Source: Flavobacteriales bacterium
GTDB taxonomy: Bacteria; Bacteroidota; Bacteroidia; Flavobacteriales_F; PHOS-HE28
Assembly: GCA_016703105.1 (NCBI GenBank)
Contig: JADJCS010000018.1
Span: forward strand, 1 to 64,000
Direction: 5' to 3'
Length of the DNA stretch: 64,000 bases
Position 1 is the first letter of the stretch. Every line of letters starts with the position of its first letter. The translations under genes and the position numbers were made by a program. The notes under the pieces were generated by a model. That model had not been told where the DNA came from. It saw nothing but the letters and a program-made list of their open reading frames with translations, and did no database searches. Below are positions 25,258 through 32,250 of this stretch, one piece after another.

Positions 25258-25695
25258 ATGTTCGACAACATTCTCAGTTCGCTGACGGAGCAAGCGCTCC
25301 CCAAGCTCATGAAGGAACACGGCCTCAGCCCGGACCAGGCGAAGGCGAGCATCAACGCGGCGGCCTCCGGGTTGCAGAGTACCTTGAGCAGCGGTGGCGG
25401 CTTCGATATGGCCACGCTCACCAACTTGTTCAGCAGCGCCACCAACACGGCCGGATCGAACAGCTTGCTGGAAAAGATCGGTAGTGCCATGCAGGGCAAC
25501 CTCACCACACAGGCTGGGCTCAGCGCCGAGCAGGCCGGTGGGGTGAAGAACACCCTGCTGCCCATGATCACCGACCTGGTGACCAAGCACGTGGGGGGCA
25601 ACGCCGGCGCATTGCAGGGGCTTTTAGGCGATCTGGGCCAGGGCAGCGGCATTGCCGATCTCGCCAAGAGCGCGATCGGTCGATTCTTCAACTGA
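25258..25695 (+). CDS. DUF937/DUF2780-like small helical protein
   Basis: Protein of 145 aa with amphipathic helices and Gly/Ser-rich turns: MFDNILSSLTEQALPKLMKE, LSPDQAKASINAAASGLQST, then an internal repeat AGLSAEQAGGVKNTLLPMIT and GLLGDLGQGSGIADLAKSAI. Such repeated helix-loop units with poly-Gly ends fit DUF937-like proteins of unknown function. No signal peptide, so probably cytosolic. Stand-alone gene; 25083-25257 upstream holds nothing recognised. Confidence 0.65.
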   Translation: MFDNILSSLTEQALPKLMKEHGLSPDQAKASINAAASGLQSTLSSGGGFDMATLTNLFSSATNTAGSNSLLEKIGSAMQGNLTTQAGLSAEQAGGVKNTLLPMITDLVTKHVGGNAGALQGLLGDLGQGSGIADLAKSAIGRFFN

Positions 25696-25793
25696 CCGCG
25701 GCCGAATTCAGCGGCCATCATACGTGCGCAACGCCGCGCTCTCACCTGCAGACAACTGCTGGTCGAGGGCGCGGCGGGCGTTTTAGCCTCCGC

Positions 25794-25801
25794 TATCTTC
25801 G
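25794..25801 (+). promoter_or_regulatory. -7 type promoter box before the aldehyde dehydrogenase gene
   Basis: TATCTTCG ends six bases before the ATG at 25808. The same octamer in the same position precedes deoC and the truncated ALDH copy at 21567. Confidence 0.4.
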
Positions 25802-25807
25802 CTCACC

Positions 25808-27259
25808 ATGGCAAAGAAGACCATCTCCTGGCCCCTCGCCCCCGCCCCCGAGTCCAAGGACCACTTCACCCTGAAGCCTCAATACGAGCTCTTCATCGGC
25901 GGCAAGTGGACGGCACCGAAAAGCGGCAACTACTTCGACACCATCAACCCCGCCAACGAGCAGAAGATCGCGCGCATCGCCGAGGCCAACGCCGCCGACG
26001 TGGACGCCGCCGTGAAAGCCGCGCGCAAGGCCTACGACAACGTGTGGAGCAAGATGCCCGCCGCCGAACGCGCGAAGTACATCTACCGCATCGCGCGCCT
26101 GCTGCAGGAGAAAGCCCGCCAGTTCGCCGTGGTCGAAAGCATGGACGGCGGAAAGGCCATCCGTGAAAGTCGCGACGTGGACGTGCCGCTCGCCGCCGCG
26201 CACTTCTTCTACTACGCCGGTTGGGCCGACAAGCTCGGCTACGCCTTCCCCGGAAAAACACCCAGCGCGCTCGGCGTCGCCGGGCAGATCATCCCGTGGA
26301 ACTTCCCGCTGCTCATGGCCGCGTGGAAGATCGCGCCGGCGCTGGCCTGCGGCAACACCGTGGTGCTGAAGCCCGCCGAGACCACACCGCTCACATCGCT
26401 GCTGCTCGCCGAGCTCATCCAGGAAGCCGAACTGCCCGATGGCGTCGTCAACATCATCACCGGTGCGGGTGCCACGGGCGCGGCGCTCGTCAACCATCCG
26501 GGCATCGACAAGATCGCCTTCACCGGCAGCACCGGCGTGGGCAAGCTCATCCAGAAGAGCATCGCCGGCACCGGCAAGAAGGCCACGCTCGAGCTCGGCG
26601 GCAAGGCGGCCAACATCATCTTCGCCGACGCCACCATCGACCAGGCCGTCGAAGGCATCATCAACGGCATCTACTTCAACCAGGGCCACGTGTGCTGCGC
26701 CGGCAGCCGCCTCTTCGTGGAGGAAGGCGTGCACGACGAAGTGATCCGCAAGCTCAAGCACCGCATGCGCTCGCTCGTCGTGGGCGATCCGCTCGACAAG
26801 AACACCGACATCGGCGCCATCAACAGCAAGGAACAGCTCGGCACCATCAACAAATACCTCAAGGTGGGCGTGGCCGACGGCGCGGAGATGTACCAGCCCG
26901 CGTGCGAGCTGCCCAGCAAAGGCTTCTGGTGCCGCCCCACGCTCTTCCTCAACGTGGCGCAGAGCGCGCGCATCGCGCAGGAGGAGATCTTCGGCCCCGT
27001 GCTCGCCGTGCAGACCTTCCGCACCGTGGACGAGGTGATCCAGAAAGCCAACAACACGCCCTACGGCCTCAGCGCCGGCGTGTGGACGGACAAGGGCAGC
27101 AAGATCTTCAACCTCACCAGCAAGTTGCGCGCGGGCGTCATCTGGGCCAACACCTACAACAAGTTCGATCCCACCTCACCCTTCGGCGGCTACAAGGAAA
27201 GCGGCTATGGGCGGGAAGGGGGCTTGCACGGGCTGAGCGCGTACTTGAATTTGAATTGA
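25808..27259 (+). CDS. NAD(P)-dependent aldehyde dehydrogenase
   Basis: Protein of 483 aa, normal length for the ALDH superfamily. Visible landmarks: IIPWNFPLLMAAWKIAPALA (cofactor-binding segment), FTGSTGVGKLIQ, the general-base glutamate in LELGGKAANII, the catalytic cysteine in QGHVCCAGSRLFVEEG, and EEIFGPVLAVQTF. It oxidises an aldehyde to the acid. With deoC at 2.9 kb under the same promoter octamer, acetaldehyde from deoxyribose breakdown is a likely substrate (inference). A partial copy of its 5' end lies at 21567-21682, and a shorter ALDH-like gene is at 34015. The coding sequence is unusually GC-rich in third positions. Confidence 0.95.
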   Translation: MAKKTISWPLAPAPESKDHFTLKPQYELFIGGKWTAPKSGNYFDTINPANEQKIARIAEANAADVDAAVKAARKAYDNVWSKMPAAERAKYIYRIARLLQEKARQFAVVESMDGGKAIRESRDVDVPLAAAHFFYYAGWADKLGYAFPGKTPSALGVAGQIIPWNFPLLMAAWKIAPALACGNTVVLKPAETTPLTSLLLAELIQEAELPDGVVNIITGAGATGAALVNHPGIDKIAFTGSTGVGKLIQKSIAGTGKKATLELGGKAANIIFADATIDQAVEGIINGIYFNQGHVCCAGSRLFVEEGVHDEVIRKLKHRMRSLVVGDPLDKNTDIGAINSKEQLGTINKYLKVGVADGAEMYQPACELPSKGFWCRPTLFLNVAQSARIAQEEIFGPVLAVQTFRTVDEVIQKANNTPYGLSAGVWTDKGSKIFNLTSKLRAGVIWANTYNKFDPTSPFGGYKESGYGREGGLHGLSAYLNLN

Positions 27260-27295
27260 GTTAGCAGGGCGTGCCGGCTCCAAATGCGAGCCGTC

Positions 27296-27371
27296 GGGCT
27301 ATCCGCTACAAGTCCTCGGCCTGAAGCGGCTCCGGGCTTTCCGCTTCTATCCCTCACGCAAAGTGCGTGAG
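27296..27371. repeat. tandem imperfect 22-bp repeat and hairpin in the intergenic region after the ALDH gene
   Basis: Units at 27296-27317 and 27334-27355 share GGGCT(A/T)TCCGCT and a CCTC end. They are followed by a perfect hairpin, CTCACGCA (27353-27360) and TGCGTGAG (27364-27371), without T-run. Similar TATCCGCT-type intergenic elements occur in Bacteroidota, but the origin here is not known. The rest of 27260-27461 shows no gene. Confidence 0.45.
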
Positions 27372-27461
27372 CAGAGATCTGAACCGTAAGAAGTCCTAAT
27401 TTCATCACGGATCCAACGTATAGCAGGCAATAGGCATCTTCGTTTTGGAGGGATTCACGCC

Positions 27462-29876
27462 ATGGCCAGAAGCAGTCTTTTCACCCTTGCGTTGGCAGCC
27501 ATGCTCTGTTCGGGTGATAAGGTGTACCCCCAGCAATGGGAACCCTTGGGGCCTGATGACAACAATTGGCCGTGCGATGCGGATCTTGGGGATGACGGGT
27601 TCGCTTTGGATCCGACCGGAAAGCCGGTGATCGCAGTCAGGGGTACTTACCCCGATCTTGGGATAACCGTCCGCCGCTGGTCAGGTTCACAGTGGTATAC
27701 CGTTGGTCCCGTCGGTTTCGCGAACTCATACAGTGATCCGTGCTTGGCGATCGATAACTCGGGAGGGCTTTTCGTCGCTTACCAGGATCCGGATGACGAC
27801 TACAGGATCTCTGTTCGCCATTGGACCGGAGGGTTTTGGCAGTTGGTGGGCGCTCCGGGATTCACACTTGGAAATGCCTCACCAAGTGGTCTCGAGATCA
27901 ATGCTGAAGGTCGGCCTGTTGTTGCGTTCAGAGATGACACGCAGGGTTATCGTGCTTCGGTGTGGCATTGGACCGGAGTGGATTGGGAGCCCATTGGTTC
28001 TTCCGGGTTCTCCATGGACGATGTGGACTATCTGGATCTGGCGATGGATGCTGCCGGTGATCCGGTCGTGGCTTATCGTGACAACGCCAATGGAAAGCGG
28101 ACCACCGTGCAGCGCTGGAACGGCATTGATTGGAATGTAGTTGGTGTTGCTGGATTTTCACCAGACAGCGCCAACCATCAGGACGTGGCAGTGGATGCGA
28201 ACGGTAACCCTGTGGTGATCTATAAAGAGATCGGGTTGACCCATTTCAATCACGCTACTGTTCAAAGATGGGATGGGATGTCTTGGGCCTTTGTGGGCGC
28301 GCGGGCATTTTCAGAACATTGGGCGAGTAACCTCCGCATTGCCTTTGGTCCTGCTGAGGAACCAATTGTTGCATATCTCGATGATAGTTCGGGTGCATAC
28401 CGCGTCAAAGTCCAGAAGTGGAGCGGATCCGATTGGCAGCAGTATGGAGCCGGCGATGGTTCGGAAGGGTCTGCCAGTGTGGGATTGGCGATAAGTCCTT
28501 CAGGTGATCCCTTGGTCGGCTTCACCAACCTCTCATATGGCCGCAGAACTACCGTCCAGCAATGGAGCGGAGGGACATGGGTAGTTCTTGGGGAACTGGG
28601 CTTCTCTGTTGAAGGGACAATAGCGGAAGCGAAAAAAGTGGGGCTCGTATTAGACCCCTCGGCCAAACCGGTGGTGGCATACAGTGACGCGGCGCACTCC
28701 AACAAACTCACTGTGCAGCGTTGGAACGGAACCTCATGGCAGCGCATCGGACCCGTCGGTTTTGCCCAAGGCGGCGGGAGCTCGTGTTTGACCATCGATC
28801 CTTCTGGAAGACTTCTTATCGCGCATCAAGATGGACCCTATGGCAAGGCGACGGTTCGTCGATGGAACGGGACAGCATGGGACCCTATCGGCCCGGCGCA
28901 GTTCTCACCTATGCAAGCCTATGACCTCGACTTGGCTGTCGATCTGGATGGGGATCCTACGGTTGCATATCGGGACAGAGCCAACGGGTACAAGACCACG
29001 GTTCAGCGCTGGAACGGTAGCACGTGGGAACTGGTGGGGCCAGCAGGTTTTACCACAGATGCGGCGGAGAACCAAACGTTGGTATTGGATGTCTCAGGGA
29101 ACCCGATCGTTGCGCATCGCTACGGTTCTCAGCACGGTGCGCATGTTCACCGCTGGAATGGATCGTCATGGCAGGAACTTGGTGGAGCACCAGCCTATAG
29201 CACATCGGCAAATTCGATTGGTCTAACGTTGGACAATATGGATGCTCCGATATTGGCATATGTGAGCTATTCTCTTAATGCAGGAGTAACGGTTCGGCGC
29301 TGGAACGGTACCGCGTGGGAGTTGCTGGGAGTGGAGGGCTTCGCTTCGACCGGGTCGTCAAACCTCTGCCTTACCACGGATGCCGCAGGAAGCCCTTTGT
29401 TAGGGTACGTGGACAATGGTGTAACCGTGCAGCGATGGTCAGGCAGTTCATGGGAAGTTGTGGGTTCGCCGAGCTTTTCCGCAGCCGTCACATCTGATTC
29501 AAAACACTGGCTCCAGGTAGATGAGGATGGAAGAGCGATCGTAGCCTATGCTAGCGGTGGTATTTACGCCAAAGCTTATCCGGATGCCCACTACGGCATC
29601 ACGATCTCGGACAGTGAACTTAACCTCGGTCCCAACCCCACCACGGGCGAGGATCTATGGATCAGCTTGGGAGGCTTGTCCACAACGACCCAGAACGTTG
29701 AAGCGGAACTGCACGACATGTCCGGCAGGCGAGTTAGTGCGCAACTCCTGCCAGCCAATGGTCAGTTGAATACCAAGCTTGTGCTACCGCCAGGATTGGC
29801 GAATGGGATGTACGTCGCAACGGTCAGCGCCGGTGATTCGCGTTGGTCCGCGCGGCTGGTCGTCGCGAAGCCGTGA
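27462..29876 (+). CDS. secreted repeat protein (about 14 tandem W-rich units) with T9SS tail
   Basis: Protein of 804 aa. Short signal sequence (RSSLFTLALAAMLCSGDKVY). Residues about 25-720 consist of degenerate tandem units of about 48 aa with the pattern V(R/Q)RWNGxxWxxxGxxGFS ... LxxDxxGxPxVAYxD, for example VQRWNGTSWQRIGPVGFAQG. Such units resemble beta-propeller or beta-sandwich repeats seen in large Bacteroidota surface proteins. The C-terminus has LNLGPNPTTGEDLWISLGG and the tail ending GMYVATVSAGDSRWSARLVV, a T9SS sorting domain. Codon use and GC are lower than in the neighbouring ALDH gene. Function unknown; cell-surface or extracellular. Confidence 0.8.
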   Translation: MARSSLFTLALAAMLCSGDKVYPQQWEPLGPDDNNWPCDADLGDDGFALDPTGKPVIAVRGTYPDLGITVRRWSGSQWYTVGPVGFANSYSDPCLAIDNSGGLFVAYQDPDDDYRISVRHWTGGFWQLVGAPGFTLGNASPSGLEINAEGRPVVAFRDDTQGYRASVWHWTGVDWEPIGSSGFSMDDVDYLDLAMDAAGDPVVAYRDNANGKRTTVQRWNGIDWNVVGVAGFSPDSANHQDVAVDANGNPVVIYKEIGLTHFNHATVQRWDGMSWAFVGARAFSEHWASNLRIAFGPAEEPIVAYLDDSSGAYRVKVQKWSGSDWQQYGAGDGSEGSASVGLAISPSGDPLVGFTNLSYGRRTTVQQWSGGTWVVLGELGFSVEGTIAEAKKVGLVLDPSAKPVVAYSDAAHSNKLTVQRWNGTSWQRIGPVGFAQGGGSSCLTIDPSGRLLIAHQDGPYGKATVRRWNGTAWDPIGPAQFSPMQAYDLDLAVDLDGDPTVAYRDRANGYKTTVQRWNGSTWELVGPAGFTTDAAENQTLVLDVSGNPIVAHRYGSQHGAHVHRWNGSSWQELGGAPAYSTSANSIGLTLDNMDAPILAYVSYSLNAGVTVRRWNGTAWELLGVEGFASTGSSNLCLTTDAAGSPLLGYVDNGVTVQRWSGSSWEVVGSPSFSAAVTSDSKHWLQVDEDGRAIVAYASGGIYAKAYPDAHYGITISDSELNLGPNPTTGEDLWISLGGLSTTTQNVEAELHDMSGRRVSAQLLPANGQLNTKLVLPPGLANGMYVATVSAGDSRWSARLVVAKP

Positions 29877-29892
29877 TTAGCGATCAGCCTAC

Positions 29893-29949
29893 CTGCCCCG
29901 CCTCATCGTCCACGGTTTCACCCTCTCGCTCGTCCCTAGCCTAACTTAG
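29893..29949 (+). pseudogene. truncated gene head 1 (DHFR/RibD-C-like N-terminus)
   Basis: The frame (start codon mutated to CTG) reads PRLIVHGFTLSL and then leaves homology, stopping at TAG 29949. The 39 bases from 29894 differ from the copy at 30519 by one base. The pattern resembles the first strand of dihydrofolate reductase/RibD C-terminal proteins, where xxSLDG follows; here the DG is lost. Lies immediately before TA pair 1. The sequence TAACTTAG at 29942-29949 may serve as -7 box for that pair. Confidence 0.6.
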
Positions 29950-29967
29950 TCGCACAAGTCGAAGTCC

Positions 29968-30210
29968 ATGTCCACCGAGTCCCTCAAACTCCAACTGATC
30001 GAGCGCCTGCTTCGCACGACCGACGAAGGCCTGCTGAAGAAAGTGGCCGACCTGTTCCGTTCGGAGAAGAACGTGGAAGATGAGGGCGGCCTCACCGACG
30101 AGCACTACAACATCGTGAAGGAGCGGGAAGCCGCCTACAAGCGCGGCGAGGGCAAGAGCTACACGTGGGAGGAAGTGCGCGAGATGGCGCGCAAGGCGAA
30201 GAAGGGATGA
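29968..30210 (+). CDS. antitoxin of TA pair 1
   Basis: Protein of 80 aa: MSTESLKLQLIERLLRTTDE, an N-terminal helix-rich dimerisation region, then an acidic segment and a C-terminal basic helix (WEEVREMARKAKK). The C-terminal pattern resembles antitoxins of the addiction-module type paired with ParE/RelE toxins (compare the antitoxin at 30885). Its stop overlaps the toxin start (ATGA at 30207-30210). Bracketed by truncated heads 1 and 2. Confidence 0.8.
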   Translation: MSTESLKLQLIERLLRTTDEGLLKKVADLFRSEKNVEDEGGLTDEHYNIVKEREAAYKRGEGKSYTWEEVREMARKAKKG

Positions 30211-30503
30211 GCTACCGGCTGGAAGTCCGGGATGTTGCCAGCGCGGAGTTCATAGAAGCCTACCTCTGGTACGAAGGTCAACGCGATGGCCTCGGAGAGG
30301 ACTTCCATGATGAGGTACAGGAGTACTTCGATGTGCTCCGTCAGCGCCCGACAGGCCTCGCGAAATGGCGTGGGCCTTTCAAGAAGGTCAACCTGAAGCG
30401 CTTTCCCTACATCATCGTGTTCCGGGTCGTGAAGGACACGATCATCATCTACAGCGTATTCCACTCCAGCCGCAACCCCAGTCGATGGGGCCATCCTCGT
30501 TAA
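30207..30503 (+). CDS. RelE/ParE-family toxin of TA pair 1
   Basis: Protein of 98 aa from ATG 30207. The order is as in ParE/RelE: an initial strand (YRLEVRDVASAEF), helix with AYLWYEGQRDGLGEDF, second helix EVQEYFDVLRQRP, then the strands VNLKRFPYIIVFRVVKDTII and a basic tail (SSRNPSRWGHPR). The WYE...GLG signature is shared with the toxin at 30595. Predicted to inhibit gyrase (ParE) or cleave mRNA (RelE). Confidence 0.85.
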   Translation: MSYRLEVRDVASAEFIEAYLWYEGQRDGLGEDFHDEVQEYFDVLRQRPTGLAKWRGPFKKVNLKRFPYIIVFRVVKDTIIIYSVFHSSRNPSRWGHPR

Positions 30504-30517
30504 TAGAACGCCCTCCC

Positions 30518-30598
30518 ATGCCCCGCCTCATCGTCCACGGTTTCACCATCTCGCTCGCGTTTACCTGCGCGGCCGCCAGAGTGGCCAAGCGAGGCTAG
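30518..30598 (+). pseudogene. truncated gene head 2 (DHFR/RibD-C-like N-terminus)
   Basis: ATG 30518 reads [13 protein letters not shown] and then runs into unrelated sequence, ending at TAG 30598. The head is 38/39 identical in DNA to head 1 and 30/30 identical to the core of head 3. It sits between TA pairs 1 and 2. The break follows the same nucleotide as in heads 1 and 3. Confidence 0.7.
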
Positions 30599-30888
30599 GG
30601 TCCGAAGCGCTTACTAGGTCGGCGGCTCGTGTGGCGGATCTGATACACGAACACGGTATCGCCATCCACCGTGAAGACCACGCGGTACGGGAAACGCGCC
30701 ACCAGGTCATGCCTGAACTTCCCCTTCCTGATCGGCAGTCCTGCTGGGTTGCGTTGAATGCTTCGCAGACAATCCTCTAAAGCATCCGCGAAACGGCCAC
30801 CCAAGCCTTTGCTACGTGCTTCGTACCAGTCGTGGATCTCCGCCGCCTCGGCCTGTGCCGCGGGACGGATCATCAACTTGTAGTTCAT
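30595..30888 (-). CDS. RelE/ParE-family toxin of TA pair 2
   Basis: Protein of 97 aa: YKLMIRPAAQAEAAEIHDWY with the WYEARSKGLGGRF signature, helix ALEDCLRSIQRNP, and strands ARFPYRVVFTVDGDTVFVY ending in a basic RRPSKRFGP tail. Start overlaps the antitoxin stop (ATGA). Same family as the toxin of pair 1 but clearly diverged, so pair 2 is not a recent copy of pair 1. Its 3' end touches head 2. Confidence 0.87.
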   Translation of the reverse strand: MNYKLMIRPAAQAEAAEIHDWYEARSKGLGGRFADALEDCLRSIQRNPAGLPIRKGKFRHDLVARFPYRVVFTVDGDTVFVYQIRHTSRRPSKRFGP

Positions 30889-31124
30889 GCCCGCCGGCCT
30901 TCGCGGATCATACGCATGGCCTCGTCCAAGCTGACGTACGTATCCAACCCAGCTTTGCGTCTGCGGTCGATCTCCTCCAACTCCGCAAGCTCATCGTCGG
31001 TGATATCGAAGTTCTCTCCCTTCTCATCCCGCTTCAGCAAAGAACGGATGGTGGCGAGGATGTTCTCGTTCCGTTCCTTCTGCAGCAGTTGAACGATCTC
31101 AGCGCGGAGGTCGATGGCGCTCAT
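30885..31124 (-). CDS. antitoxin of TA pair 2
   Basis: Protein of 79 aa beginning [20 protein letters not shown], with an acidic centre ([20 protein letters not shown]) and a basic C-terminal helix ([13 protein letters not shown]). The ending resembles the addiction-module component family in which the C-terminal helix binds the toxin. Upstream is a good minus-strand promoter (31144-31171). Toxin and antitoxin genes overlap by four bases. Confidence 0.85.
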   Translation of the reverse strand: MSAIDLRAEIVQLLQKERNENILATIRSLLKRDEKGENFDITDDELAELEEIDRRRKAGLDTYVSLDEAMRMIREGRRA

Positions 31125-31143
31125 GGCTTGTGTGCTTGAAGCC

Positions 31144-31171
31144 CAAAGTTAGCCCCAACTTGGACGAACAA
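31144..31171 (-). promoter_or_regulatory. promoter of TA pair 2
   Basis: Minus-strand TAACTTTG (31151-31144), an exact TAnnTTTG match, with TTG (31171-31169) 17 bases upstream, fits the Bacteroidota sigma-A promoter. AAGTT and AACTT around it form a short inverted repeat that might be an antitoxin operator. Confidence 0.6.
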
Positions 31172-31178
31172 CCCCACC

Positions 31179-31250
31179 ATGCCCCGCGCGCCGACGCCGG
31201 AGCGCTTTGGCGCAGGCGCCCTCATCGTCCACGGTTTCACCATCTCGCTC
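31179..31250 (+). pseudogene. truncated gene head 3 with a 33-bp insertion
   Basis: ATG 31179 reads MPR, then an 11-codon insertion (31188-31220, with GCGCC/GGCGC arms), then [10 protein letters not shown], identical over 30 bases to head 2. Homology ends at 31250, at the same point as in heads 1 and 2. Divergent from the pair 2 antitoxin, 55 bases away. Confidence 0.65.
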
Positions 31251-31282
31251 TCGTCATCCTGGTGGGGCGGGACAGGTCCAGC

Positions 31283-31426
31283 GGCTATCGCGTGGAGGAC
31301 ATCGAGGACCCGCTCACGCAAAAGGTCCGTTACCTGGACAAGCTGGTCGATGAACTGGCCAAGGGCAGGGCCATGGAGAAGATACTGAGGAAGTGTGCGG
31401 GTGCTAGCGGACCAGAGTGCGTCTAG
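31283..31426 (+). pseudogene. unidentified gene tail between head 3 and the hicA end
   Basis: In frame to TAG 31426 the sequence reads [20 protein letters not shown] and continues as [17 protein letters not shown] before the stop. The helical, charge-balanced composition looks protein-coding, but no start is present and no family was recognised. It may be the 3' end of a gene truncated by the same rearrangements that left head 3. Confidence 0.35.
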
Positions 31427-31662
31427 AAGAGCAGAACCAGCAACTCCTCTCGCGTCATCTGGTGATGCGCCGCGACATCGCCCAAGATCCCTGCCAACGT
31501 GCCGACCTTGATGGGCCGGTGGTACGGAATGGTGATATGATGCGTGCCGTTGCGGGAAGTGGACAACCGGATGTGTCTTCCGCTCTGTCTTGTCACTTAG
31601 TACCCCAGCTTGCCCAGCGCCTTGATCAGTTCCTTGCCCGCAAGGTCACGCGGGATCCTCAT
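31423..31662 (-). pseudogene. hicA: hicA toxin gene with an internal stop codon
   Basis: From ATG 31662 (overlapping the hicB stop as ATGA) the frame reads MRIPRDLAGKELIKALGKLG, then Y, TAA (31597-31599), then VTRQSGRHIRLSTSRNGTHH and PYHRPIKVGTLAGILGDV, ending at 31423. HicA proteins have GYxxxRQxGSH at this place, so a GAA to TAA change is the simplest explanation. The rest of the frame, including the catalytic-type histidine in RQSGRH, is intact, so the loss is recent or a sequencing error. As it stands the toxin is dead, while the antitoxin remains. Confidence 0.8.
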
Positions 31663-31865
31663 GCAGCGATCACGATCTCCTTCACCATGTGCAGGCGGAT
31701 CACCTTGGGCATCTCATCCGCATCGAAGTGCGTGGCCACGGCATCCTTCACGTTCGCCTTCAGTTGCTCCAAGTCATCACCATCCGTGAAGATGGAATAG
31801 TCGAGCGCGCGGGCCTCGTAACCGCCCTCAGGCGATTCGTCAACGATGAAGATGATCTCCTTCAT
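31659..31865 (-). CDS. hicB: HicB-like antitoxin
   Basis: Protein of 68 aa: KEIIFIVDESPEGGYEARAL with the HicB partial RNase-H-like fold (strand, GGY turn, strand) then a helix (DDLEQLKANVKDAVATHF) and a final strand. The C-terminal DNA-binding domain present in longer HicB forms is absent, as in the short HicB class. Gene order here is antitoxin first, toxin second. A minus-strand TAATTTCG (31877-31870) may be the -7 box, only four bases before the start. It lies directly downstream of a truncated head (31875-31940). Confidence 0.8.
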   Translation of the reverse strand: MKEIIFIVDESPEGGYEARALDYSIFTDGDDLEQLKANVKDAVATHFDADEMPKVIRLHMVKEIVIAA

Positions 31866-31874
31866 GCTTCGAAA

Positions 31875-31940
31875 TTAAGGGTTGTCGTGTTCGATCACGC
31901 CGTCCAGCGAGATGTGTTCCATCATCCGGATCTTTCTCAT
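31875..31940 (-). pseudogene. truncated gene head 4 (RibD-C/DHFR-family N-terminus) before hicB
   Basis: Minus-strand ATG 31940 reads MRKIRMMEHISLDGVIEHDN and then P before TAA 31875. This is the start pattern of the RibD C-terminal/DHFR superfamily (strand, then ISLDGVI). Only 21 codons remain. It is a different member from heads 1-3 but belongs to the same superfamily, and it is also placed immediately next to a TA module, in the same orientation. Confidence 0.65.
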
Positions 31941-31972
31941 TGGGGCGTTGATAGTTAGCTGTGCTTCAACGA

Positions 31973-32236
31973 TCAGGGTGTGACCCTCGTGAGGTCCTCG
32001 ACAGGTTCTAGTTCGTCAGTCATGAAGATGCATTGCCAGATATTCTCTCCCGTGTCAGCCTTGGGACACTCCACCATGTAGCCATCCGGTATTCCGGGTT
32101 TCTCGAATATCTCAATGACGCATCCTATGTCGCCGATCGCTGGCAGACGCTCATCGTGTTCGAGGCTGCCATAGTACTCGGGTGCGTTGTGCAACCGTAC
32201 AATGCGCACTAGGTCGTATTGCTTGATCTGGGTCAT
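31973..32236 (-). CDS. small DUF4926-like protein
   Basis: Protein of 87 aa from ATG 32236: MTQIKQYDLVRIVRLHNAPE, GDIGCVIEIFEKPGIPDGYM, then WQCIFMTDELEPVEDL. The pattern 'IKxYDxVxI ... GxxGxVIEI ... GYxVEF ... T' is a small SH3-like beta barrel, as in the short DUF4926-type proteins. Their function is unknown and they often lie in accessory regions near TA genes. A longer start overlapping the VOC gene was rejected. Confidence 0.6.
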   Translation of the reverse strand: MTQIKQYDLVRIVRLHNAPEYYGSLEHDERLPAIGDIGCVIEIFEKPGIPDGYMVECPKADTGENIWQCIFMTDELEPVEDLTRVTP

Positions 32237-32250
32237 CTCAGACCGGCTAA

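Noticed and set aside
26221..27264. 347-codon alternative plus frame within the ALDH gene, and a 322-codon minus frame at 25793-26761
   Set aside because: Both are shadows; the ALDH frame has all catalytic motifs.
29893..31250. Integron attC-type sites or CRISPR repeats as explanation for the repeated heads
   Set aside because: The repeats lack palindromic attC structure, spacing is irregular, they encode a protein start, and no integrase or Cas gene is present.
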